Of a stretch of 48,734 bases of DNA, positions 8,661 to 16,187 are shown one piece after another. The notes under the pieces are model-generated. The model was not told where the DNA came from and made no database searches. It worked only from the letters and a program-made list of their open reading frames with translations. The stretch's first letter is position 1, and every line of letters starts with the position of its first letter. Position numbers and translations under genes: made by a program. The DNA is from Bacteroidales bacterium (GTDB taxonomy: Bacteria > Bacteroidota > Bacteroidia > Bacteroidales > Muribaculaceae): the NCBI GenBank assembly GCA_030524765.1, contig JAUNGA010000009.1:1-48734 (forward strand), in the 5' to 3' direction.

Positions 8661-9235
8661 TCGAGACTGACTACCGCGACGATATAACACGTGCGGTCGA
8701 GACTCTGCGCCGCGGCGGCGTGATCGTATATCCGACCGATACCATCTGGGGTATCGGATGCGACGCCCGCAACAGTGAGGCGGTGCGCCGAATATACGCG
8801 ATCAAGCGACGCGACGACTCGAAGGCACTTATTACCCTGGTTGACTCGCTCGCCGGGCTCGAGCGCATAGTCGACGAGGTGCCCGAGGTGGCCGAACAAC
8901 TGATAGATGTCTCGGTCGATCCTGTAACAATCATTTATGACCGAGGCAGAAATGTGGCACCCGAACTGCTGGCCGCCGACGGCAGCATAGGCGTGAGAGT
9001 GACACGCGAGGCATTCAGTGCGGCATTGTGCCGGGCCTTCCGCGGACCGATTGTGTCGACATCGGCCAATGTGAGCGCACAACCTTCGCCAATGGATTTT
9101 TGCTCTATCGCACCAGAGATTCTCGATGCAGCCGACTATGTATGCACGTCGCGGCGCGACGAACCGGCAGCTACCAAAGCATCGTCGGTAATAAAAATAT
9201 CATCGGGCGGACTTTTCAAAATACTGCGTAAATAA
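8657..9235 (+). CDS. L-threonylcarbamoyladenylate synthase (YrdC/Sua5/TsaC family)
   Basis: Makes threonylcarbamoyl-AMP from threonine, bicarbonate and ATP, the first step of t6A tRNA modification. The 192-residue length matches a single YrdC domain without the Sua5 C-terminal extension. Recognisable segments are YPTDTIWGIGCDARNSEAV, the basic KRRDDSKALITLV and the GPIVSTSANVSAQPSP motif. The start codon overlaps the tsaB stop by four bases. The downstream sugar transferase begins six bases after its stop, which suggests one transcript. Confidence 0.92.
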   Translation: MIETDYRDDITRAVETLRRGGVIVYPTDTIWGIGCDARNSEAVRRIYAIKRRDDSKALITLVDSLAGLERIVDEVPEVAEQLIDVSVDPVTIIYDRGRNVAPELLAADGSIGVRVTREAFSAALCRAFRGPIVSTSANVSAQPSPMDFCSIAPEILDAADYVCTSRRDEPAATKASSVIKISSGGLFKILRK

Positions 9236-9241
9236 GACCAT

Positions 9242-10657
9242 ATGAAGCACACCACCCGCCTGAGGCTCTCATATCTGATCAGCGACTATCTGACGATAAA
9301 TGTCGGATGGATGACATTCAATGTCGTGCGCTATTTCTCATTGCCGCTGATCTACAAGCCTTCACTCGGAGAGTTCATCCTGCACGACCACAATATCGTG
9401 ATGGGACAGATACTCTTCCCGCTGATGCTGGTGGCGATGTATGCCATATCGGGATTTTACAACAACGTGACGTTCAAATCGCGATTTGACGATCTGCGCA
9501 ATACGTCAGTGGTGTCGCTGAGCGGTATGCTTGTCATATTTTTCACCGTACTGATCAACGACGACATACCCGAGCGACTGCAAAACTATGAATTGATGGC
9601 CATATTGCTGGGCCTGCTGTTTCTGCCCACCTATCTCGGGCGGCTCATCATCACATCAGGAGAACGTCGACGCGCCCGTCGCGGCGAGGGACACAGCACG
9701 GCAATTGTGGTCGGCACGGGCAAACATGCCCGCCAGCTGGCGCGACGCCTGGCATTGCCTGACAGGCTCAACATATTCAGACCGGCGGCCTTTGTCACCA
9801 TCGACCCGACGGCCGACCCTGTCATAGACGGGCTGCCCGTCTATCCGATCGACCGCCTCGACGAGGCAATTGCCGAGCATGGGGTGCAGTCGCTGATATT
9901 GCCGACGCAGTCAAGCGAGATGGCCCCTACCCTTGATCTGCTGTCAACACTCTACCGCACCGATCTCAATATCTACCTCACGCCCGATCTGTATCAGCTG
10001 ATCACGTCACGGGCACGTTGCGCGACTATAGTCGGCGAACCACTGGTCAATATCACGAATGCCAATGTCCCTGCATCGACAGCCAATCTCAAGCGTCTTG
10101 GCGACATTGCATTCTCGGCGATAGCGCTGATAGCGCTCGCGCCGGTATTCGCCATACTCGCCGTGCTCATCAAACGCGACTCGCCCGGGCCGGTATTCTA
10201 CCGCCAGCAACGTGTCGGCTACCACAAGCGCCCGTTCGGCATCATCAAGTTCCGCTCGATGAGAGTAGATGCCGAGCCCGACGGACCGGCTCTGTCGACG
10301 CCAGACGATCCACGAATCACGCGCATCGGCCGTTTTCTGCGCAAATACCGTCTTGACGAGCTGCCACAATTCTGGAATGTGCTGCGCGGCGACATGTCGC
10401 TCGTCGGTCCACGGCCCGAGCGCGAGTATTATGTGCGCAGCATCGTGGAGCGTGTGCCTTATTACAGCATGATACACCAGGTGCGTCCAGGCATAACATC
10501 GTGGGGCATGGTCAAATACGGCTATGCATCGACCGTCGACGAGATGATCGAGCGCCTGCGCTATGACCTTCTTTATATCGAGAATGTATCGTTCGGTCTC
10601 GATCTCAAGATACTCTTTCATACAGTCAATACGGTACTGACGGGGAAAGGCGTATAG
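9242..10657 (+). CDS. Exopolysaccharide biosynthesis polyprenyl glycosylphosphotransferase (WcaJ-like)
   Basis: A membrane enzyme that should start assembly of a surface polysaccharide by moving a sugar phosphate onto undecaprenyl phosphate. The 471-residue protein has four predicted N-terminal membrane segments (~10-135), a central nucleotide-binding-like domain ([17 protein letters not shown]) and another hydrophobic segment ([21 protein letters not shown]). The C-terminal bacterial sugar transferase domain starts near residue 310 with [22 protein letters not shown] and [23 protein letters not shown]. The sugar cannot be read from the sequence. It stands apart from any capsule gene cluster in this window and appears cotranscribed with the t6A genes. 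Confidence 0.92.
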   Translation: MKHTTRLRLSYLISDYLTINVGWMTFNVVRYFSLPLIYKPSLGEFILHDHNIVMGQILFPLMLVAMYAISGFYNNVTFKSRFDDLRNTSVVSLSGMLVIFFTVLINDDIPERLQNYELMAILLGLLFLPTYLGRLIITSGERRRARRGEGHSTAIVVGTGKHARQLARRLALPDRLNIFRPAAFVTIDPTADPVIDGLPVYPIDRLDEAIAEHGVQSLILPTQSSEMAPTLDLLSTLYRTDLNIYLTPDLYQLITSRARCATIVGEPLVNITNANVPASTANLKRLGDIAFSAIALIALAPVFAILAVLIKRDSPGPVFYRQQRVGYHKRPFGIIKFRSMRVDAEPDGPALSTPDDPRITRIGRFLRKYRLDELPQFWNVLRGDMSLVGPRPEREYYVRSIVERVPYYSMIHQVRPGITSWGMVKYGYASTVDEMIERLRYDLLYIENVSFGLDLKILFHTVNTVLTGKGV

Positions 10658-10687
10658 CCGTGCCCGTATAACAAGGTTTGCATACAA

Positions 10688-12493
10688 ATGACACAAAAAT
10701 ATATCCACAACAGCCGCGTGAATGCGGCATTCATGCGATTTTTGCTGTGGCGCGAGCGCCATATCAGCGAACGCAAGTTTGTCATATTTCTGGCTCTGCT
10801 GGTCGGCGTATTCGGCGGATTGGCAGCGCAATTGCTCAAATATCTGATACACACTATCTCGGGACTGCTCACAGCCCACATCGACATCAACTCGGGTAAT
10901 TACCTGTATATATTGCTTCCCACGCTGGGCGTGGTGATCACGGCGCTGTATGTGCGCTATGTGGTGCGCGACGATATCTCGCACGGAGTCACCCGCGTGC
11001 TGTGGGCAATCTCGCAAAACAAATCGAGGCTCAAGCGCCACAATGTATATACGTCGGTGATTGCCAGCTCGGTGACAATCGGTTTCGGCGGATCGGTCGG
11101 CGCCGAGGGTCCTATCGTATATACGGGTGCGGCCATCGGTTCCAATCTCGGCTCGATGTTCCGTATGTCGCCACGCATCCTTATGATACTCGTCGGGTGT
11201 GGAGCCGCGGCGGGCATAGCCGGCATATTCAAGGCGCCCATCGCGGGAATGCTTTTCACACTCGAGGTGCTGATGCTCGACCTTACCACAGTGTCGGTAA
11301 TGCCGCTGCTCATCTCGGCCATTACCAGCGCCACGATAGCCTATATGTACACGGGGTTCAGCTTCGAATTTTTCTATGTGCAGAGCGAGGATTTCTATAT
11401 CGGCCGCATACCGTTGGTGATACTGCTCGGTGTGGCCTGCGGACTGGTGTCGCTCTATTTTACCCGCGTCATGAACATGATGGAGAACTTTTTCGGCAGA
11501 TTCAAAAACCGCTGGATAAAGACCTTGATCGGCTGCTCGATACTGTCGGGGCTGGTCTTCTTCTTCCCGCCACTCTACGGCGAGGGATATGAATCCATAA
11601 TGGGACTGCTGGCAGGTGACACAAGTTCGATAGTCGACGGCTCGATATTTTACGGCGACCGCGGCCAGGTGTGGTTCATCATACTGTTTATCGCACTGAT
11701 TATCCTCACCAAAGCCTTTGCGACCTCGGCTACCAACGGTGCCGGCGGCGTGGGCGGCACATTCGCGCCGTCGCTTTATGTGGGATGTATGACCGGCTTT
11801 TTGTTTGCATACGTCTTTAATGCCATGGGATTCGACATGGTGTTGTCAAACAAAAACTTCGCCCTTATAGGCATGGCCGGGGTAATGAGCGCCGTGATGC
11901 ACGCGCCGCTGATGGCAATCTTCCTCACGGCCGAGCTGACAGGCGGCTATGACCTGTTTTTGCCTCTGTTGATTGTATCGACCATAGCCTACGGCACCAT
12001 CAAGATTTTTGAACCGTACAGCATATACACCATGCGACTGGCCAAACAGGGCAAGCTTCTTACACACGAGAAAGACAAGGCCGTGCTGACGCTGCTCAAG
12101 ATGGATTCGGTGATCGAGACCGAGTTTCTGAGCGTACGTCCCGAGATGACACTAAAAGAGATGGTCGATACCATCGCCAAGTCTAACCGAAATCTTTTCC
12201 CGGTGCTTGATGCGACGGGCCGACTGCAGGGTGTGGTGCAGCTCGACGACATACGCAACATCATGTTCCGTCCAGACCTGTACCGCAAAATGAATGTCGC
12301 ATCGTTCATGACCATGCCGCCTACAAAAATAATCATCGGCGAGCACATGGATTCGGTGATGAAAAAGTTTGACGACACGGGCGCATGGAATCTACCCGTC
12401 GTCGACAAGGATGGCCGATATTATGGTTTTATAAGCAAAAGCAAGATCTTCAACTCTTATCGCAGGGTACTGAGACATTACTGCGACGACTGA
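10688..12493 (+). CDS. CLC-family chloride channel/antiporter with C-terminal CBS pair
   Basis: A 601-residue integral membrane protein. The CLC core (~30-450) shows GGSVGAEGPIVYTGAAIGS, where Glu140 matches the family's gating glutamate, and NGAGGVGGTFAPSLYVG, the second selectivity-filter motif. The first filter motif is the variant DDISHGVTRVLWAIS rather than GSGIP. Residues ~460-600 form two CBS domains, which usually bind adenine nucleotides and regulate transport. Expected role: anion transport, either channel or anion/proton exchange; the sequence alone does not settle which. It ends the tsaB transcript, with a bidirectional hairpin 11 bases later. Confidence 0.92.
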   Translation: MTQKYIHNSRVNAAFMRFLLWRERHISERKFVIFLALLVGVFGGLAAQLLKYLIHTISGLLTAHIDINSGNYLYILLPTLGVVITALYVRYVVRDDISHGVTRVLWAISQNKSRLKRHNVYTSVIASSVTIGFGGSVGAEGPIVYTGAAIGSNLGSMFRMSPRILMILVGCGAAAGIAGIFKAPIAGMLFTLEVLMLDLTTVSVMPLLISAITSATIAYMYTGFSFEFFYVQSEDFYIGRIPLVILLGVACGLVSLYFTRVMNMMENFFGRFKNRWIKTLIGCSILSGLVFFFPPLYGEGYESIMGLLAGDTSSIVDGSIFYGDRGQVWFIILFIALIILTKAFATSATNGAGGVGGTFAPSLYVGCMTGFLFAYVFNAMGFDMVLSNKNFALIGMAGVMSAVMHAPLMAIFLTAELTGGYDLFLPLLIVSTIAYGTIKIFEPYSIYTMRLAKQGKLLTHEKDKAVLTLLKMDSVIETEFLSVRPEMTLKEMVDTIAKSNRNLFPVLDATGRLQGVVQLDDIRNIMFRPDLYRKMNVASFMTMPPTKIIIGEHMDSVMKKFDDTGAWNLPVVDKDGRYYGFISKSKIFNSYRRVLRHYCDD

Positions 12494-12504
12494 TCAAAAA
12501 TAAT

Positions 12505-12535
12505 CGAGGCCGCATCATGCTGTGATGCGGCCTCG
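12505..12535. terminator. Bidirectional 13-bp hairpin between convergent genes
   Basis: A perfect inverted repeat (12505-12517 with 12523-12535, arm CGAGGCCGCATCA) has a 5-nt loop. On the minus strand it is followed by ATTATTTTT, so it should terminate the Spy-like gene. It also sits just after the CLC stop on the plus strand. Confidence 0.75.
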
Positions 12536-12565
12536 ACGTCAGAGAGAGGAGAACTGTATCAATCG

Positions 12566-13132
12566 TTATTTATGAGATTGCTGCTCGGTGGTGCGAGCCT
12601 GACGGTCGCCTTTCCGGGCTTTGGCATGTTTGCGATCACCGTTACGGTGGCGTGAGGTCTGACCGAGGTCCTGACGACGGCCTTCTTTGCGCCGCATGTC
12701 GTTACGATGGCCTTTTACGCCGGGAGTACCCTGCTCTACGACAACATTTTCAAGGAAAACGACGTACTGCTCGGGAGTGAGGATCTGCTTGACGCCTGCA
12801 AGGTAGTCGCGACGGGCCTGACGCGGATCGGGACGAGTCGCAGTCGAATCACGACGCTGGCCTCGCTCGGGGCGAGCCGGCTTGAGAGCATCGAGGGCCG
12901 TCTGCTGCTCGGTGGTAAGGTTGAGGCCTGCGAAGATCTCGCGATAGGGATTTCCGCCACGATGGCGGCCACCATTATTGTCGTTGTCGCAGGTGCATGA
13001 GGTCGAGTCGCACTGCTCCGGTTGAGGGCAGTTGCCTTTATATTGGGGGCATTTGGTCTGTTTCTGGGCCATTGCAGGTACACCGCAGATGGTGGCAATG
13101 ACAAGAGCCGCTGTTAAAAATTTCTTCTTCAT
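12566..13132 (-). CDS. Secreted Cys-rich protein with two LTxxQ-type motifs (Spy/CpxP-like)
   Basis: A 188-residue protein with a clear signal peptide (LTAALVIATICGVPAMA, cleavage before Q24). The mature N-terminus is rich in cysteine (CPQYKGNCPQPEQCDSTSC), a possible metal or disulfide site. Two short motifs, GLNLTTEQQTAL and QILTPEQYVVFLE, resemble the LTxxQ repeats of Spy/CpxP periplasmic chaperones and similar Bacteroidetes proteins. The last ~50 residues are strongly basic and hydrophilic, probably disordered. A periplasmic stress or metal-binding role is an inference from these motifs; no function is established. It converges with the CLC gene and diverges from DUF488. Confidence 0.7.
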   Translation of the reverse strand: MKKKFLTAALVIATICGVPAMAQKQTKCPQYKGNCPQPEQCDSTSCTCDNDNNGGRHRGGNPYREIFAGLNLTTEQQTALDALKPARPERGQRRDSTATRPDPRQARRDYLAGVKQILTPEQYVVFLENVVVEQGTPGVKGHRNDMRRKEGRRQDLGQTSRHRNGDRKHAKARKGDRQARTTEQQSHK

Positions 13133-13277
13133 TTCAGTTCTGTGTACGTTATTATAATGTTACTTTTTTCGCGTTTTCATAGTTTATGACAAGAAAAGAG
13201 GTCTAATGTTTAATCTGTATGTTTACGTTTTAGCCTATCTTAACTAAATTGCAAGCAAATTGTTAATGAAGTTTTAC

Positions 13278-13343
13278 ATTGTCAAGACAATTATCATCTG
13301 ACCTTTTGGGCGCCGAATGTGTTATATATGGTATAAAATACCA
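13278..13343. promoter_or_regulatory. Two short perfect dyads upstream of the DUF488 gene
   Basis: In the 219-base gap between divergent genes there are two small palindromes. ATTGTCAAGACAAT lies at 13278-13291, and TGGTATAAAATACCA at 13329-13343, the latter ending nine bases before the start codon. They could be operators, but no convincing TAnnTTTG box was found for either gene. The rest of the gap is AT-rich without other visible signals. Confidence 0.3.
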
Positions 13344-13351
13344 GTATAGTC

Positions 13352-13732
13352 ATGACCAATATAAAAATCAAACGAGTGTATCTGGCGCCCGAGCCATTGC
13401 CGGGCGACGGTTATCGCATATTTATTGACCGTCTATGGCCGAGAGGCGAATCCAAGCAAGAGTTCCACTATGATCTGTGGGACAAAGATGTGGCGCCGTC
13501 GGTCGGACTACGTGAGTGGTTCCATGCCGATCCGTTGAACCGGTGGGATGCATTCGCCAAAAAATATATCGAAGAACTCGAAGCATTGCCGGCGGCCCGG
13601 GATCTGGCACGTATCGTCAGCCGACATGATACGGTAACGTTGCTCTACGGGTCGCGGGATACATTACACAACAATGCAATAGTGCTACGCGACTTTCTTG
13701 ACAAAATAGTCAACGGTAAAGAAACGAAATAA
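13352..13732 (+). CDS. DUF488 family protein (YeaO-like)
   Basis: A 126-residue cytoplasmic protein of the DUF488 family, whose function is unknown. Typical family features are IKRVYLAPEPLPGDGYRIFIDRLWPRGESK near the N-terminus (split here by ordinary residues) and the ending VTLLYGSRDTLHNNAIVLRDFL. The conserved arginine-rich DRLWPRG loop suggests a phosphate or nucleic-acid ligand, but this is only inference. It begins a compact plus-strand set; the NADH dehydrogenase gene starts eight bases after its stop. Confidence 0.88.
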   Translation: MTNIKIKRVYLAPEPLPGDGYRIFIDRLWPRGESKQEFHYDLWDKDVAPSVGLREWFHADPLNRWDAFAKKYIEELEALPAARDLARIVSRHDTVTLLYGSRDTLHNNAIVLRDFLDKIVNGKETK

Positions 13733-13740
13733 CAATCGGT

Positions 13741-15033
13741 ATGGCTAAACGCAGACTTGTAATAATAGGTGCAGGCTTTGGCGGACTCAATGTCGCAAAG
13801 ACAATCGACAAAAGCAAATATGATGTACGCATAGTCGACAAGCACAATTACCACAGCTTTGCGCCGCTATTTTATCAGGTGGCATCAAGCGAGCTCGAGC
13901 CGGCGGGCATCACATTCCCGCTGCGCCGCGAAATGCGCCGACGCAATGTCAGGGGATGTCTCTACGACATGGGTACGGTAAAGTCGGTCGACACCATACG
14001 CAAGGTGGTAGTGACCGATCTCGAAGAACTGCCATATGATGTGCTGATAATCGCCGCAGGCGCGACCAACAATTTCTTTGGTATTGACGGTCTGAGAGAC
14101 CGAGTCTATACACTGAAGAGTGTGCCCGAGGCGATCAGTTGCCGCAATGCCATACTCGAGCGGCTCGAGCGAGCGGCCATATTGCCGCCTGACAGTCACC
14201 GCCGCAAGGCGTTGCTGACCTTTGCCGTTGTTGGCGGCGGCCCTACAGGCGTCGAGATAGCCGGCGCATTAGGCGAAATGAAGCGCTATGTGATCAAGCG
14301 AGAGTATCCGCGACTGCGTACCGACGAGGTAAAGGTGATACTGTATGAAGGATCTGACAGATTGCTCAGAACAATGAGCGAAAAATCGTCGTGCGACGCC
14401 TTCAATGATCTGGGCGAACTGATGGTCGACGTAAGATTGGGCAAGACGATGCAGAGCTACAAGGACGGTCGTCTGACCTTCACCGACGGCTCGGTCATAG
14501 ACGCCGATACCGTGATATGGACTGCAGGAATCACCGGATCGCCCATCGAGCTGACAGGCACTGACGTGAAAGCAGGCCCGGGCGGACGGTTTGCCGTAGA
14601 CGAGTATAACCGGGTGATCGGGCTTGATGATGTATATGCCATCGGCGACATCGCCAGCCATTCAGACGAGCGATATCCGCGCGGTTGCCCCCAGCTGGCC
14701 CAGCCGGCCATCCAACAGGGCAAACGTCTTGCCAGAAATCTCAACAATCCCGACCGACGCCGTCCGTTTGTCTATAACGACAAGGGCTCTATGGCGACAA
14801 TCGGACGCAACCGGGCGGTGGTCGATATGGGAAAACTGCACTTCGGCGGATGGCTTGCCTGGATTACGTGGATGTTTGTACACCTGATCAGTCTGTTGGG
14901 CATGCGCAACAAGATTGTAGTACTGCTCAACTGGATATGGAGCTATTTTAATTTCTCGACCTCGATGCGCATGATCCTGCGGCCGTCAAAATATCCGACA
15001 ATATTCAACATGAATGATGAAAACAAGCCTTAA
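13741..15033 (+). CDS. Type II NADH:quinone oxidoreductase (NDH-2)
   Basis: A 430-residue flavoprotein that should oxidise NADH and reduce menaquinone at the inner face of the membrane without pumping protons. The FAD-binding loop IIGAGFGGLNVAKTI is at residues 8-22, and the NADH-binding loop VVGGGPTGVEIAGAL around 163-177. The second FAD motif is VYAIGDIASH, followed by the quinone-site-like CPQLAQPAIQQGK. The C-terminal hydrophobic and amphipathic stretch (GWLAWITWMFVHLISLLG, then LLNWIWSYFNF) is the membrane anchor. The following acetyltransferase gene starts inside its last codons (20-base overlap), indicating translational coupling. Confidence 0.93.
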   Translation: MAKRRLVIIGAGFGGLNVAKTIDKSKYDVRIVDKHNYHSFAPLFYQVASSELEPAGITFPLRREMRRRNVRGCLYDMGTVKSVDTIRKVVVTDLEELPYDVLIIAAGATNNFFGIDGLRDRVYTLKSVPEAISCRNAILERLERAAILPPDSHRRKALLTFAVVGGGPTGVEIAGALGEMKRYVIKREYPRLRTDEVKVILYEGSDRLLRTMSEKSSCDAFNDLGELMVDVRLGKTMQSYKDGRLTFTDGSVIDADTVIWTAGITGSPIELTGTDVKAGPGGRFAVDEYNRVIGLDDVYAIGDIASHSDERYPRGCPQLAQPAIQQGKRLARNLNNPDRRRPFVYNDKGSMATIGRNRAVVDMGKLHFGGWLAWITWMFVHLISLLGMRNKIVVLLNWIWSYFNFSTSMRMILRPSKYPTIFNMNDENKP

Positions 15034-16057
15034 AAGTGAATTCAAACGACTGTTTCGCGAGGCATTCGACGAGCCGGCACGATGGATCGACTGGTTTGCC
15101 GAATCGGTCTATCGTGATGACGATCTGCTTGCCCTCGAGGAGGACGACCGGGTGGTCAGCGCTTTGCTGTTGAGCCGATACGAGATGTCGTTTCACGGCA
15201 CACGGCTGCCGATCGGGTACATATCGTGCGTCGCAACGGCCAAGGCCTACCGAGGCCGGGGGCTGATGCATCGTCTGATAACCCGGGCAATCAATGTCGC
15301 CGCCGAACGTGGCGACGCAATATGCACGCTGATACCCGCCGGCGACAGGCTCTACTACTTCTATGACAGATTTGATTTTGCCACGGTATATTATGTCGAC
15401 GAGATGCGATATACCGCCTTACACACTTTTACGGCCGATACCGATTTTAAGCCTGTCGCCCCCGATTATGCGACATTCAGCCGCCTCGAGGCACTGAGGC
15501 CATGCACGGTGATGCACAGCGAGCGCGACTTTGTCAATATCATGCACGATATCGGGCTCGACGGCGGCAAGGTGCTTGCGGTCAGCGGCCCCGACGGACG
15601 TGCCGCCATGGCATTCGCATCGATCGGAGAGTCGGTTACGGTAAAAGACCTGCTTGCCACCGACTGCAGGGCCGCCGAGGCCGTATTGGCCCTTGTACGT
15701 GCCGAGGTCGGCGAGAAACCGATAATCGTATGGGGCGAACCTGACCGCCGCGCCACACGTCTGCGCAGCCGCGGCATGGCGCGCATAGTCAATGTCGAAG
15801 CCGTGCTATCGACAATAGCGGCGGCGGATCATGATGTCGATCAGGTAATCAGAGTGACAGACCCTTACATACAGGCCAACAACGGCATCTATATCATGCG
15901 CAACGGCGAGTGTGACCGCACCGAGCATACCATGCGCCGTATAACTCTCGATGTGAATATAAATGTATTGACCCGTATCATATTTAGCTCGCCTCGTATC
16001 GCCGATGTATTCGGGCTGCCGGGTGCAAGGCCGATGCTGCCTATGATGCTTGATTAG
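15014..16057 (+). CDS. GNAT-family N-acetyltransferase
   Basis: A 347-residue acetyltransferase of the large GNAT type. The acetyl-CoA-binding core is GYISCVATAKAYRGRGLMHRLI (the Q/RxxGxG/A motif is YRGRGL), followed by CTLIPAGDRLYYFYDRFDF. This layout, a GNAT domain with a long C-terminal half, resembles the Acetyltransf_9/Eis-like group. Substrate is unknown. It overlaps the end of the NADH dehydrogenase gene by 20 bases. The stop is 130 bases before the start chosen for the UvrA paralogue. Confidence 0.85.
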   Translation: MMKTSLKSEFKRLFREAFDEPARWIDWFAESVYRDDDLLALEEDDRVVSALLLSRYEMSFHGTRLPIGYISCVATAKAYRGRGLMHRLITRAINVAAERGDAICTLIPAGDRLYYFYDRFDFATVYYVDEMRYTALHTFTADTDFKPVAPDYATFSRLEALRPCTVMHSERDFVNIMHDIGLDGGKVLAVSGPDGRAAMAFASIGESVTVKDLLATDCRAAEAVLALVRAEVGEKPIIVWGEPDRRATRLRSRGMARIVNVEAVLSTIAAADHDVDQVIRVTDPYIQANNGIYIMRNGECDRTEHTMRRITLDVNINVLTRIIFSSPRIADVFGLPGARPMLPMMLD

Positions 16058-16155
16058 AGACGGGCCTATCGGATTGGGACCGACCGCCTGTAAAATTTTC
16101 GTAATGCAGCTGAAGTTATTACGTATTTCAGAGATATTTTGTAGCCCGGAATGCA

Positions 16156-16163
16156 TAACTTTG
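16156..16163 (+). promoter_or_regulatory. -7 box upstream of the UvrA paralogue
   Basis: TAACTTTG fits TAnnTTTG and lies 24 bases before the ATG at 16188. A TTTG at 16138-16141 is rather close (14 bases), so the -33 element is uncertain. The box lies inside the longer open frame and argues for the 16188 start. Confidence 0.5.
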
Positions 16164-16187
16164 CAGCAGATAAATCGGAAAATCGCA

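Noticed and set aside
10007..11041. 344-residue minus-strand open frame over the sugar transferase and CLC genes
   Set aside because: It spans the junction of two genuine plus-strand genes and has low-complexity, His/Arg-rich sequence with no family features.
16050..16187. Earlier start of the UvrA paralogue
   Set aside because: The extra 46 residues match nothing in UvrA, contain a TAACTTTG promoter box and overlap the GNAT gene end.
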